From: a virus
DNA length: 27,488 nt
IMG/VR virus record: IMGVR_UViG_3300006875_000119
Coordinates: 1-27,488 of that record
Direction: 5' to 3' (one strand)
In this document: in pieces, positions 1 through 8,263 of the stretch
Layout of the letters: each line of letters begins with the position of its first letter
Numbering within the stretch: position 1 is the stretch's first letter
Program-made: the position numbers and the translations under genes
The notes under the pieces: model-generated
What the model was told of the DNA's origin: nothing
The model's input: the letters and a program-made list of their open reading frames with translations, nothing else
Databases searched by the model: none

Positions 1-455
1 TTTCAAGGCGAGCAGTGGAGTTTAAAACATTCCCCACTGAAAGCCCTATTGAGCCTGGCAGCTACATTTATGTTCAAACCGATCAGAATCAATGGGATGA
101 TTTCCGTAGTGGCATTGTCGAGGCAGACGGTAAGCTCAATACTCCATTGGCAGAAGATCCAATTAACGGCTCTTATACGGCGCTTTTGTATAGTGGCAGT
201 CCCAAAGAAGGAATTGTCAAACTTTCAGTGTCAGTGACAGACAGTCAATCAGCATCATTCGCTCCTTATGAAGGATGGCTATTTGTCTTGGGCAATGCAG
301 TGACAACAAAGCGTGTTTTCCGCGTGACAGAAGTGACAATGGAAGAAGAAGGCGAAATTACCGTAAGAGCTATTGAGCATCCATGCGAAGAAATTGGAGG
401 ACAAACGCTTTCTTGGATTGTGCGCTTTGATCAGTCTTTGTACCGCATTGATTAA
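1..455 (+). CDS. Tail-tip / host-specificity-like protein, C-terminal part (truncated by window edge)
   Basis: The frame is open from base 3, so the true start lies outside the window; about 150 C-terminal residues remain. The stretch beginning RAVEFKTFPTESPIEPGSY and the later FRVTEVTMEEEGEITVRAIE resemble the end of central tail-tip (lambda gpJ-like) proteins that I recall from siphoviruses. The segment looks beta-rich, with no membrane helix. It sits just upstream of the tail-tube genes, which fits a tail-assembly role at the distal tail. A GTG at base 15 is in frame but is probably internal. The CDS is secure; the function is by resemblance only. Confidence 0.6.
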   Translation, partial: SRRAVEFKTFPTESPIEPGSYIYVQTDQNQWDDFRSGIVEADGKLNTPLAEDPINGSYTALLYSGSPKEGIVKLSVSVTDSQSASFAPYEGWLFVLGNAVTTKRVFRVTEVTMEEEGEITVRAIEHPCEEIGGQTLSWIVRFDQSLYRID

Positions 456-471
456 TCATTCTTGAAAGTGC

Positions 472-477
472 TAAGAT
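472..477 (+). promoter_or_regulatory. Possible -10 element upstream of the tail tube gene
   Basis: TAAGAT lies 27 nt before the ATG at 499 and is followed by A-rich sequence ending AAAGC. This matches the layout of the better TACAAT sites at 950, 8780 and 10045. No -35 hexamer is visible. It is a weak call that gains support only from recurrence. Confidence 0.3.
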
Positions 478-498
478 TAAAACAAAAGCTTTAAGACG

Positions 499-918
499 AT
501 GCCCTTTTATACTGGCCGCACTGGCAAATTAAAGCTTGGCGGAAGCGAGGTGTCCAAGGTGCGCAATTGGACGTTAGATACGTCTGTAAACATGCTGGAC
601 ACCACAGCTCTTGGAGACACTGCTAACACCTTCACTCCTGGCCTGTTTAGTGCCACAGGTAGCGCTACGTTGTCCTATTACAACGGTGACACTACTGACG
701 TGACAAATCTTCTTGAAAAGATTGCCAAGACTGGCGCCATTACTGATAGTGATGAAGTGACGCTTACGTTTGAAGTGGGAACAAGTCAGCTCTTTACGGC
801 AGATGCTTTTATTAATAGTGCCAGCATCACATCGTCCACCGATGAACTGACTACTGTTTCATTTAACTTTACTATTAATGGCCCGTTAACTACTGTTACA
901 CTCTCTGGCACTACTTGA
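499..918 (+). CDS. Major tail tube protein
   Basis: 139 residues, the usual size for a siphovirus tail-tube subunit that stacks in rings to form the DNA conduit. The protein is beta-rich and Thr/Ser-rich. Residues 23-60 (NWTLDTSVNMLDTTALGD followed by FSATGSATLSYY) are typical of tube proteins, where 'W-x-ldt..~.DtT.lgd' precedes a Gly-rich strand and an aromatic strand. The next gene (979) encodes a larger paralog. The ATG at 499 has no clear Shine-Dalgarno, as for many genes here. The role is inferred from pattern and context. Confidence 0.75.
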   Translation: MPFYTGRTGKLKLGGSEVSKVRNWTLDTSVNMLDTTALGDTANTFTPGLFSATGSATLSYYNGDTTDVTNLLEKIAKTGAITDSDEVTLTFEVGTSQLFTADAFINSASITSSTDELTTVSFNFTINGPLTTVTLSGTT

Positions 919-949
919 ACCATTGCCAATTGATCATTTGCATTGTCCG

Positions 950-955
950 TACAAT
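950..955 (+). promoter_or_regulatory. Putative -10 element TACAAT before the tube-like gene
   Basis: TACAATGAAAGC occurs 29 nt upstream of the ATG at 979, in the 60-nt gap after the tube gene. The same core plus an AAAGC tail recurs at 8780 and 10045. No -35 hexamer sits at 16-18 nt, so this would be a -10-only promoter or a phage-specific late site. Confidence 0.4.
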
Positions 956-978
956 GAAAGCATAGTCGCTGAAGCGAG

Positions 979-1854
979 ATGACATTTTTTGTTGGCCACA
1001 CTGGAATTGTTAGGCTTCAGCGCAACGCCAGCAGCAGTTTTCCTGCTGTAATTTCGCCAGCAGATATTAATACCACTCTCAATAGGTTTAGTTTTGAAAA
1101 AAGCGAAGATAATTTAATTACTGGAGATCTGATCGAAATATCAACAACAGATGCAAGAGGGATAGACTTTCTTCCATCGTCCTTTTGGGGATTACCCGAA
1201 GGGCAAAAGGCCAACAACGCAAGGGCGGTCGTCAATGTTAATAATGTTGGCGGCATTCGTCTTTATCGCAACTTTGCTGATGCCATCAATAATGTTAGAG
1301 CTGAAGAAATAACACTATCTGCTTTTAACGGTGCTGATCTGGAGGTTTCTATTGCTGTAAGAGATACAAGGTACAATACGCTTGGAAGCGTCACCTCTTT
1401 TGAGATTAATACAGACAGAGGGGCGATGGAGACAACAAGTTTATCCGATGTATTTAGACAACAGTATTCTGCAGGGCTATTAAGTGGCAATGGCAGCATT
1501 GAATGTTTATTTAGTTATGAAACAACGGGCGTTTCCGAGACTCCGTTATTATTACTTCAAATTATTGATCGTCTAGATATAGGAAGCAATTTCAAGGCGC
1601 TTCTTTCCTTGTCATCCGTCGAAAAAACTTCTTCTTTTACTGAAGAGGTGTATTACGAAGTGGAGGCAGTGATAACAAGAGCTGGTGTAACAGTGACAGC
1701 AGATTCGCTTGTTTCCTGCTCCGTTGACTTTGTGACTACCGGCGAATTTAAACTTCGCATTGGCGTGCCGTCAGAATATATTCTGAAAGAGGACGATGAC
1801 GCTATTTACCTTGAACAGAGTCTTGATTATCTCCTCCAGGAAGTAACGGACTGA
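979..1854 (+). CDS. Tail-tube-like protein with an inserted N-terminal domain
   Basis: 291 residues. The first 13 residues (TFFVGHTGIVRLQR) match the opening of the 139-residue tube protein (PFYTGRTGKLKLGG). Residues 137-275 again follow the tube pattern: VTSFEINTDRGAMETTSLSD, then SAGLLSGNGSIECLFSYE. Between them lie about 120 extra residues with a 'VNNVGGIRLYRNFADAINN' strand-helix segment. I recall similar proteins in cyanobacterial phages. The gene is probably a structural tail protein, perhaps an adaptor at the end of the tube or a decorated tube subunit; this is inference. It is followed by a 54-nt gap and the long fibre gene. Confidence 0.65.
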   Translation: MTFFVGHTGIVRLQRNASSSFPAVISPADINTTLNRFSFEKSEDNLITGDLIEISTTDARGIDFLPSSFWGLPEGQKANNARAVVNVNNVGGIRLYRNFADAINNVRAEEITLSAFNGADLEVSIAVRDTRYNTLGSVTSFEINTDRGAMETTSLSDVFRQQYSAGLLSGNGSIECLFSYETTGVSETPLLLLQIIDRLDIGSNFKALLSLSSVEKTSSFTEEVYYEVEAVITRAGVTVTADSLVSCSVDFVTTGEFKLRIGVPSEYILKEDDDAIYLEQSLDYLLQEVTD

Positions 1855-1908
1855 TAATAGCTATTATCGTTTAAGACTAGACTGTATTTAGCTTTGCCCT
1901 TCTGAGAG

Positions 1909-4900
1909 ATGGCCGATCAAAGAATCACGGAACTTGTTGAACTCTCCCAAGGGGCAGTTGCTTCTGGCGACGTATTGCCGATTGTAGACATTAGCGCCAG
2001 TCAAACCAAGAAGGTGCAGGTAAAAAACCTAATTCAGGCTGGATTTAATTTAGCGGATTCCTCGACATTAGATATTGCAAAAATCAACCAAAGTAGCACT
2101 ACAAAGATTGGTGCTACTGCCATCGCGGATGGCGCCATTACCTATGCAAAAATTCAAAACGTTAGTGCTGCAGACAAGCTTTTAGGGAGATCTTCTGCTG
2201 GCAGCGGCAACGTTGAAGAGATTACTTGCACTTCATTTGCTCGCACCATTCTTGACGACGCCGATGCCGCAACGGTTCGTACCACTATTGGCTTGGGGGT
2301 TGTTGCGACTGGCAATACAGTTAACACTGCTTTAATTGAAGACGAGAGCGTTACCAGTGCAAAATTAGCAAGCGGCAGTGTAACCACTGTCAAGATTGCG
2401 GATAGTGGCGTAACAAACGCAAAGCTTGCCGCGAATTCAGTCGGCAGCATACAACTAGTTGTTAGTGGCGTAACTGCAGGAAAACTGGCTGCTGACGCTG
2501 TAGTCACCGTCAATATTGCTGACAATGCAATTACGGGCACAAAAATTGGAGTCGCTGCGGTCAGCGGCGTTCACATCGTCGATGGAAGCATTACGCAAAG
2601 CAAGCTAGCAAGTGGAAGCATTGCTACTGCTTACATCGCCGATAGCGGTGTTACGCAAGTAAAACTTGCCGCTAATGCAGTAGCCACTGTAAATATTACA
2701 GACGGGAATGTTACTGCAGCGAAACTTGCGTCTGGCTCCGTTACGCTTGCCAAGCTTTCTCTCTCCTCTGGCGAACTTTCTGGCACTCTTATTACTGCAA
2801 GCTCTATACCTTCTGGAAGCTATGCAAGTGGTTCTATTCCCACTGCTGCCATCGCGGATAACGCAGTCACTTTTGCAAAAATTCAACAAGTGGCTAGTGG
2901 AGTACTGCTTGGCAGGGCTTCTGCGGGAAGTGGAAATATTGAAGAGATTACGCTTACTGCTGCTGGCAGAGCATTGTTGGATGATGCTGATGCGAGCGCT
3001 CAGCGCACAACGCTCGGCCTTGGAACGCTAGCTACGCAAAATGGCACATTCTCCGGCACATCCACTGGCACTAATACGGGTGATCAAACCATTACTCTTT
3101 CGGGAGATGTTACTGGCACAGGAACAGCCGGATTTAGCACCACTATTTCTAATAATGCTGTAACAACAGTCAAAATTTTTGATAGCGCTATTACAACTGC
3201 AAAGATTGTTGATAGCGGAGTTACTGCAGCAAAACTTTCTGACAACTCTGCTGCAATTGTCGCTGGTTCCACTCCTACAGGTGACGGTGATTTTATTGGT
3301 CAGCAATGGCTTAATACAAATACTGGCGTTGAATATACTTGGACTGGTAGTGTTTGGCAGCGTCAAAGTGGCCTTTCGACAACTGTCGTTTCAGGAGATA
3401 CTGTTTACAGTTTTGCCACTTCCTATCCTGATGCTTTTAGCGCCTCCATTGTTCCTTCTTTAAATACGCAAGTTGCTACACGCTTCTTTGCTGGTCCAGC
3501 CAGTGGAAGTGCAGATGCAGCTCCTACTTTCCGGGCTATCACGGCTAGCGATCTTCCAAAGGCCACCACCAGCGATTTAGGCGTTGCTCAAGCTGGCACT
3601 GGACTCGTTACTGTCAGTGGCGTTTTTAATCACGCCAACAGCGTGGCATCTGGCACGTATTACAAGGTGACAGTAGACGCGCAGGGACATGTAAGCGCTG
3701 GCGCAGCCAGTCTTGTAGCAGATGACATCCCTGCTCTTTCTGCAAGCAAAATTACCACTGGCACCTTTGGAAGTGGGTTTATTGCAGACGAATCAATTCT
3801 TGCTTCTAAGCTTGCCAACTATTCTGTTAGTCAGTTTGGCGAAGCGCCGCCTGTAGCAGATTTTATTGGGCAATTCTTCTTCAATCCATTGGAGAAAGAC
3901 CTCTATCTATGGGATGGTAACGTTTGGAATCCAGTTGGTATTAGCGTTGGTGAGATTATTTTTGGTGGCACTTATAATGCTTCTGGAAACACGATTGCAA
4001 GTGTTAGTGCTGATGGTGCTGGAATTGGTCTTTCTGTGGGACAACCACTACCGGCTGCATCGACCACTTTTAATCGTTATTACGTTGTAGTTGCTAGTGG
4101 TGGTACTGGCACTTCACCAGCTCCTGAAACTATTCTGCAGCCGCCCGATATTCTTCTTTGCAATGGCACAGCGTGGGTAGAGCTTGATGTTAGTTCTACC
4201 TATCTATCGCAAACTGCTTCTAACGTAGCTTTTGCGCCAGCAGGAACCATTGGAAGTACAAACGTCCAGTCTGCTATTGAGGAAGTAAACACTGAATGCC
4301 GCAATGTTAACAATGTGGCTAGTGGCATTTTGGCCACTGGTTATGGTGGCACTGGAATTAATTCTTACACCAAAGGTGATATTCTTGTTGGTAGTGGCAC
4401 CACATTAGTTAAGCAAGCAATTGGAACTAACGGACAAGTGCTCACTGTTAATTCTGCATTTGGCGCTGGTGTTCACTGGGTTACGCCAGCGAGCGGCACT
4501 GTTCTGTCGGTGAGTGTTAATTCTCCGCTCACTGTTGTTAGCGGCACAACAACGCCCGTCATTTCTATTCCTGATGCCACGACTAGTGTACGTGGCACTG
4601 TTATTCTTACTGATTCAACAAGCACTACTAGCTCTTCACTTGCTGCTACTGCCACTGCAGTGAAGAGCGCCTATGACTTAGCTAATGCTGCATTACCCAG
4701 AGCGGGTGGTACCATTGCTGGCGAAGTAGTCATTGGCAGTGCAGGTACGCTTCTTTTTGAAGGGGCCAGTGATGACGCTTTTGAAATTCAACTTGCTGCG
4801 GCAGATGCCACTGCAGATAGAACAATCACGCTTCCCAATGTCACAGGAACCATTGTCACAACTGGCGACACTGGTACGGTTACTAATTTAATGCTTGCTG

Positions 4901-5070
4901 GCAGCATTGCTGATACTAAGCTTTCTACAATTTCCACTGCTGGAAAAGTTAGCAACAGCGCCACTACTGCTACCAGCGCTAACACTGCTAGTGCAATTGT
5001 TGCTCGTGATGGTAGTGGCAACTTCTCTGCTGGCACCATTAACGCCACCGTTGATGAAGGCACGTTCTAA
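1909..5070 (+). CDS. Long repeat-rich tail fibre protein
   Basis: 1053 residues, low complexity (Ala, Ser, Gly, Thr, Val), with no Walker or other enzyme motif. Residues about 140-300 hold roughly ten short repeats of the form 'IADSGVTxAKLAxNSV', typical of trimeric beta-helical fibres. A larger module is duplicated (residues 72-130 and 315-372). Two Trp-rich units, GDFIGQQW..TWTGSVW (about 460-480) and ADFIGQFF..LYLWDGNVW (about 650-672), may be sugar-binding or knob-like. The C-terminus ends with SGNFSAGTINATVDEGTF. It is likely a receptor-binding or side fibre exposed on the virion. The N-terminal 40 residues (MADQRITELVEL...) look like the attachment segment. Confidence 0.8.
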   Translation: MADQRITELVELSQGAVASGDVLPIVDISASQTKKVQVKNLIQAGFNLADSSTLDIAKINQSSTTKIGATAIADGAITYAKIQNVSAADKLLGRSSAGSGNVEEITCTSFARTILDDADAATVRTTIGLGVVATGNTVNTALIEDESVTSAKLASGSVTTVKIADSGVTNAKLAANSVGSIQLVVSGVTAGKLAADAVVTVNIADNAITGTKIGVAAVSGVHIVDGSITQSKLASGSIATAYIADSGVTQVKLAANAVATVNITDGNVTAAKLASGSVTLAKLSLSSGELSGTLITASSIPSGSYASGSIPTAAIADNAVTFAKIQQVASGVLLGRASAGSGNIEEITLTAAGRALLDDADASAQRTTLGLGTLATQNGTFSGTSTGTNTGDQTITLSGDVTGTGTAGFSTTISNNAVTTVKIFDSAITTAKIVDSGVTAAKLSDNSAAIVAGSTPTGDGDFIGQQWLNTNTGVEYTWTGSVWQRQSGLSTTVVSGDTVYSFATSYPDAFSASIVPSLNTQVATRFFAGPASGSADAAPTFRAITASDLPKATTSDLGVAQAGTGLVTVSGVFNHANSVASGTYYKVTVDAQGHVSAGAASLVADDIPALSASKITTGTFGSGFIADESILASKLANYSVSQFGEAPPVADFIGQFFFNPLEKDLYLWDGNVWNPVGISVGEIIFGGTYNASGNTIASVSADGAGIGLSVGQPLPAASTTFNRYYVVVASGGTGTSPAPETILQPPDILLCNGTAWVELDVSSTYLSQTASNVAFAPAGTIGSTNVQSAIEEVNTECRNVNNVASGILATGYGGTGINSYTKGDILVGSGTTLVKQAIGTNGQVLTVNSAFGAGVHWVTPASGTVLSVSVNSPLTVVSGTTTPVISIPDATTSVRGTVILTDSTSTTSSSLAATATAVKSAYDLANAALPRAGGTIAGEVVIGSAGTLLFEGASDDAFEIQLAAADATADRTITLPNVTGTIVTTGDTGTVTNLMLAGSIADTKLSTISTAGKVSNSATTATSANTASAIVARDGSGNFSAGTINATVDEGTF
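2122..2301 (+). repeat. Fibre internal module, copy 1
   Basis: Encodes ADGAITYAKIQ, then LLGRSSAGSGNVEEIT, DDADAATVRTTIGLG. It matches the module at 2851-3024 in protein sequence, with many silent base differences, which points to an old in-frame duplication. Confidence 0.7.
2851..3024 (+). repeat. Fibre internal module, copy 2
   Basis: Encodes ADNAVTFAKIQ, then LLGRASAGSGNIEEIT, DDADASAQRTTLGLG. It pairs with the module at 2122-2301 about 730 bp upstream. Confidence 0.7.
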
Positions 5071-5082
5071 TCATTAAAAAAC

Positions 5083-5139
5083 AAAAGCCTTTTAGAATTG
5101 CGAAAGACTAATTAGTCCTCTTGATTTTGAAAGGCTTTT
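5083..5139 (+). promoter_or_regulatory. Hairpin masking the ribosome site of the S74 fibre gene (or attenuator)
   Basis: AAAAGCCTTT (5083-5092) is an exact inverted copy of AAAGGCTTTT (5130-5139), giving a 10-bp stem. The enclosed 37 nt contain the perfect palindrome GACTAATTAGTC (5106-5117). The right arm carries the only Shine-Dalgarno-like bases (AAAGG, 5130-5134), ending 9 nt before the ATG at 5144. The stem could hide the ribosome site. Its T-rich right end also allows a terminator reading for the upstream fibre gene. Confidence 0.55.
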
Positions 5140-5143
5140 AATT

Positions 5144-7273
5144 ATGGCTGGCGTTCTTCAGCATTTACGTTCCTCGACGCTGGATAAGCGTCCCAATCCT
5201 GCTTCCATGGTTGATGGGCAAGTTGCCATTAACTATGCAAGTGGAAGCCCTGGCATGTTCTTTAAGGACAGCAATGGCAATTTAGTAAAAGTGGGGCCTG
5301 TACACGTAGGCACGACTGCGCCTAATGTTAGTCCTGCAAGCGGCGGCACTGCTGGCAATTCCAAGGGTGAGCAATGGCTTGATACTACCGGCGACACCTA
5401 TGTGTTCAAGGTGTGGGACGGTGGCGCATGGCGCAGCGAATCCGGCACGTTCGTGGACGTCAACGGCGACGTAATGACCGGCGCGCTCGGCATCATCGCC
5501 GGCTCGGCTGGATCGCCAGGGCTCTACTTCTCGGGCGACACGAATACGGGCCTCTATTCACCCGGCGCAGACCAATTAGCCATCTCGACTAATGGCACTG
5601 GGCGGTTGTTTGTTGATAGCAGTGGAAACATTAAAGTATCTATTGGTGAAATTTCTCAAACTTCTGCAACTAGTTATATCCGGATTGATGGTGGAGATGG
5701 TGCTGGTGCAGGTGCGAACATTCTCGCATTTGGCCAGTCACATGGATCGGCGGCCGGAAGGCTTGTGCTCACTGCAGTTGGCTCTGAAAGTATGCAGTTT
5801 GGCGCAGGTGGCGCCGAGCGCATGCGCCTCACTTCGACAGGTGCTCTAGGTCTGGGGACTTCTAGCCCAGATGCGAATAGCCAACTGCATATTGTTGGTA
5901 GCTCTTATCAACCGCTCTATGTCAATACCACCACCGCCGGCGGCGGTGGCACGGTATTTCTTCAATCAGGCACTCAAGCTCTTTATACCGGAACCGCTGG
6001 TTCAAGTTGGCTTAGTGGATCCGCAGCTACCGATGGGCTTGTTCGCGCAGAAGCAAATCTAATTCTTGCCACGAATGGAAACACACGTGCAGTAACTATT
6101 GACTCGTCACAGCGCGTAGGGATTGGCACTACTTCAGTTAGCACTAAGCTACACATCGTCAGCAATGGCGCTGGTGGTGATGTTTGGGTTGCAAATGGTT
6201 CAGGCCAAAACTGCCTACTGGAGATGGCAGGGAACGGAAATACCCCGCAAACCAGCAGTGCTTTATACGGTCAAGATTCCTCTAACAATGTCTATGGGGG
6301 ATGGGCGCGAGGAGCGCATCCTGTCTTGTTTGGTACAAACGGGACTGAGCGTGGCCGCTGGGATTCAAGTGGTCGATTTTTAGTGGGCACGTCTTCTAGT
6401 TCTGCCGAGGCTAAATTTATCGTCCAAGGTGGAACTACTGCTGCCGGTGGAGCAATAAATATCCAGCGGAACGCAACTACTGCATCCGCTGGTAGCACGA
6501 TTGGCTATATCAGCTTCGCCAATTCTGCTAACGACGCTGGCGCATTTATCTCTGCGAACGGTGACGGTACATGGACCGCTGGTACTAGCCATCCAACGTG
6601 CTTAGTGTTCTCCACTACTGCCGACGGAGCGAGCAGCCCTACGGAGCGGGCAAGAATCACTCAAAGAGGTGCCTTTAAGGCTACAAATACTGGTAGTTAT
6701 ATCAACTCTACTGCCGCTTTTCACGAATTTGTTAATAACGCAGATGATATCGTATCTGTATATATAAGGTCCACAGCCGCCAGTGGTCAGCAATACGGTT
6801 TATACATTGAAACAGCAAATGATCAAAATGATGGTACGCGCTTTTTTCTGCAGTGTGTTGGCGCAACGACGGAAAGAGCAACAATTCGGTCTAATGGTGG
6901 CATAGCTAATTACAGCGCCAATAACGTCAACCTTTCTGACCGCAACGTCAAAAAGGACATCGCGCCTGCCGCTGGCACATGGGACTGCTTAAAAGAATGG
7001 GAAATCGTCAACTTCCGCTACAAGGACCAGTCAGACGAAGCCGACTTGAGCATGGGTGTAATTGCCCAGCAGGTGGCGGAAAGCTGCCCGGAAGTGATTA
7101 CCGTCTTCCAAGAAGCCAAGGAAGCAACTGAGGACCAGCCTGCTCAGGAAGAGCGCATCGGTGTCAAAGAACAGCAGATGATGTGGATGGCCATCAAGGC
7201 ACTGCAAGAGGCGCAGCTCCGTATCGAAACCCTGGAATCCGAGATGGCTGCTGTTAAAGCCCAGCTCTCGTAG
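5144..7273 (+). CDS. Tail fibre / tailspike with C-terminal S74 intramolecular chaperone
   Basis: 709 residues. The N-terminus (residues 1-60, LRSSTLDKRPNPASMVDGQ, GSPGMFFKDSNGNLVKVG) looks like a virion-attachment segment shared with other fibres. Next comes a Trp module (about 72-103) and repeated 'GIGTTSVSTKLHI / RLFVDSSGNIKV' fibre strands. The C-terminal about 110 residues form a peptidase S74 domain with Ser598-Asp599 in LSDRNVKKDI, followed by FRYKD, MGVIAQQVAE and a closing coiled coil. In known S74 proteins this domain folds the trimer and then cuts itself off before the catalytic Ser. Base composition changes sharply within 5395-5580 and after about 6940, suggesting mosaic exchange. 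Confidence 0.85.
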   Translation: MAGVLQHLRSSTLDKRPNPASMVDGQVAINYASGSPGMFFKDSNGNLVKVGPVHVGTTAPNVSPASGGTAGNSKGEQWLDTTGDTYVFKVWDGGAWRSESGTFVDVNGDVMTGALGIIAGSAGSPGLYFSGDTNTGLYSPGADQLAISTNGTGRLFVDSSGNIKVSIGEISQTSATSYIRIDGGDGAGAGANILAFGQSHGSAAGRLVLTAVGSESMQFGAGGAERMRLTSTGALGLGTSSPDANSQLHIVGSSYQPLYVNTTTAGGGGTVFLQSGTQALYTGTAGSSWLSGSAATDGLVRAEANLILATNGNTRAVTIDSSQRVGIGTTSVSTKLHIVSNGAGGDVWVANGSGQNCLLEMAGNGNTPQTSSALYGQDSSNNVYGGWARGAHPVLFGTNGTERGRWDSSGRFLVGTSSSSAEAKFIVQGGTTAAGGAINIQRNATTASAGSTIGYISFANSANDAGAFISANGDGTWTAGTSHPTCLVFSTTADGASSPTERARITQRGAFKATNTGSYINSTAAFHEFVNNADDIVSVYIRSTAASGQQYGLYIETANDQNDGTRFFLQCVGATTERATIRSNGGIANYSANNVNLSDRNVKKDIAPAAGTWDCLKEWEIVNFRYKDQSDEADLSMGVIAQQVAESCPEVITVFQEAKEATEDQPAQEERIGVKEQQMMWMAIKALQEAQLRIETLESEMAAVKAQLS

Positions 7274-7370
7274 TCCTACTCACTAAAAGGGTTGCCGGGG
7301 GGTCGATAGCCACTGCGAGGCCCCCTGTATTCCCCGACCAGCGGGTCTTGTATTGCAGGATCCCCGGCAC

Positions 7371-7394
7371 AAAAAAGCCCGCTCTAAGGCGGGC
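7371..7394 (-). terminator. Intrinsic terminator for the small reverse gene
   Basis: On the - strand, GCCCGCC-TTAG-AGCGGGC is followed by TTTTTT. It lies just past the stop codon of the reverse gene at 7401-7586 and would insulate it from the fibre gene. Confidence 0.75.
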
Positions 7395-7400
7395 CAGTGG

Positions 7401-7586
7401 TTAGTTCAAGTTTTCAACTGCCCAAGCAAGCAACTCATCTTTGATCCAAATCCCATGAATCCATCCCGACTCCTCAAAAGAAAGATGCGGGGCGTACTCA
7501 GGTCGTTCGGTGTCTTTGATGGTTTCGAGCCAACCACCACGGCGATGCAGCTCGTCTCGAACAGCCTTAACTGTGCGGTAATTCAT
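7401..7586 (-). CDS. Small protein of unknown function, moron-like, own promoter and terminator
   Basis: 61 residues (MNYRTVKAVRDELHRRGGWL... ending LLAWAVENLN), hydrophilic, with one likely N-terminal helix. I do not recognise a family. A longer frame begins at a GTG at 7625, but that codon lies inside the -10 box of the promoter, so the ATG at 7586 is the start. The gene faces opposite to every flanking tail gene. It has a strong promoter (7624-7652) and a terminator (7371-7394), the classic build of a moron. It diverges from the 173-residue gene at 7685. Confidence 0.65.
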   Translation of the reverse strand: MNYRTVKAVRDELHRRGGWLETIKDTERPEYAPHLSFEESGWIHGIWIKDELLAWAVENLN

Positions 7587-7601
7587 TTTTCTAGGTGCAG
7601 T

Positions 7602-7615
7602 GGGGATCTCTCCCC
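7602..7615 (-). promoter_or_regulatory. 5' leader hairpin of the small reverse gene
   Basis: GGGGA-GAGA-TCCCC forms a perfect 5-bp stem two or three bases into the predicted transcript from the 7624-7652 promoter, and 15 nt before the ATG. It could stabilise the mRNA or be an operator half-pair. Confidence 0.4.
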
Positions 7616-7623
7616 TTAACACC

Positions 7624-7652
7624 ACTATAGCACATTGGGTCTAACCTGTCAA
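7624..7652 (-). promoter_or_regulatory. Near-consensus sigma-70 promoter
   Basis: On the - strand, TTGACA (7652-7647), a 17-nt spacer and TATAGT (7629-7624). The predicted transcript starts near 7617 and reads the gene at 7586-7401. It is the best promoter in the window and the only one with both boxes clear, suggesting recognition by the unmodified host polymerase. Confidence 0.85.
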
Positions 7653-7684
7653 GTACATGAGACTCGGTAGTCCCCTTCACTCGT

Positions 7685-8206
7685 ATGCTTGACGACATTA
7701 CACCGGAGGAAAACGAGTGGCGTTTCAAAGTTTGTCTTGAATGGATCCACAACTTGACCCGCGAAGAGCTGGTAGAGTTGATGGGCGAAGAATGGCTTAC
7801 AGACTACCGCGCCAATTTCCTTAGTTTTGGGCAGATGAGTTCACATCATTTTCCAGATTTTTATTACGACCCAAGCGAAGGCATCTACCAGCACTACGCT
7901 TGGGCCAAGAACGGCAAAGTCCTGCTGTGCAACGACTCCGATGGTGAGTACGAGCAAATCTTCGGTAGCCGTGAGGAGCTTCAACGCTTTGTTGATCACC
8001 TGATGGAGGTAGCCGACAAAGCTTGGCCTGACCCCGATCTTTGTGTTGACATCGCAGAAATGCTTGAACGGTTGCAGGAGATCAATCCCGAGCAGTACGC
8101 CTGGTGGTACAGCAAGTTGTACCCCATTGATGGCTCAATTGGTGATGAGTGGACTAGGTACACACTTGTGACCTTGCGGAACCTTGTCCGCTGGAAACCC
8201 CGTTAG
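7685..8206 (+). CDS. Acidic protein of unknown function
   Basis: 173 residues, rich in Trp, Glu and Asp, with helical stretches (NEWRFKVCLEWIHNLTREEL) and no signal peptide or membrane segment. I do not recognise the family. It starts at the ATG at 7685, about 99 bp from the divergent small gene, with no evident ribosome site. Its base composition is more GC-rich than the tail genes downstream, like the preceding S74 domain. With the reverse gene it forms an insert between two tail blocks, so an accessory (host takeover, exclusion or anti-defence) role is possible but unproven. Confidence 0.65.
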   Translation: MLDDITPEENEWRFKVCLEWIHNLTREELVELMGEEWLTDYRANFLSFGQMSSHHFPDFYYDPSEGIYQHYAWAKNGKVLLCNDSDGEYEQIFGSREELQRFVDHLMEVADKAWPDPDLCVDIAEMLERLQEINPEQYAWWYSKLYPIDGSIGDEWTRYTLVTLRNLVRWKPR

Positions 8207-8263
8207 TCCACGTCACTACTAGCTCTGGCTGTTTTCCGAAGAAACCGCCTTTCTTTTCATTGC

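Noticed and set aside
2154-2540. Long reverse frames inside the fibre genes
   Set aside because: They are antisense shadows of repetitive Ala/Ser/Thr codons, with no start context and no family resemblance.
7285-7352. G/C-rich inverted sequence after the S74 fibre (GGGGGG...CCCCC)
   Set aside because: It could fold, but has no T-run and no exact long stem; not called as a terminator for the fibre gene.
7401-7625. Longer version of the reverse moron gene starting at GTG 7625
   Set aside because: The GTG falls within the -10 box of the promoter, so it would not be in the mRNA; the ATG at 7586 is used.
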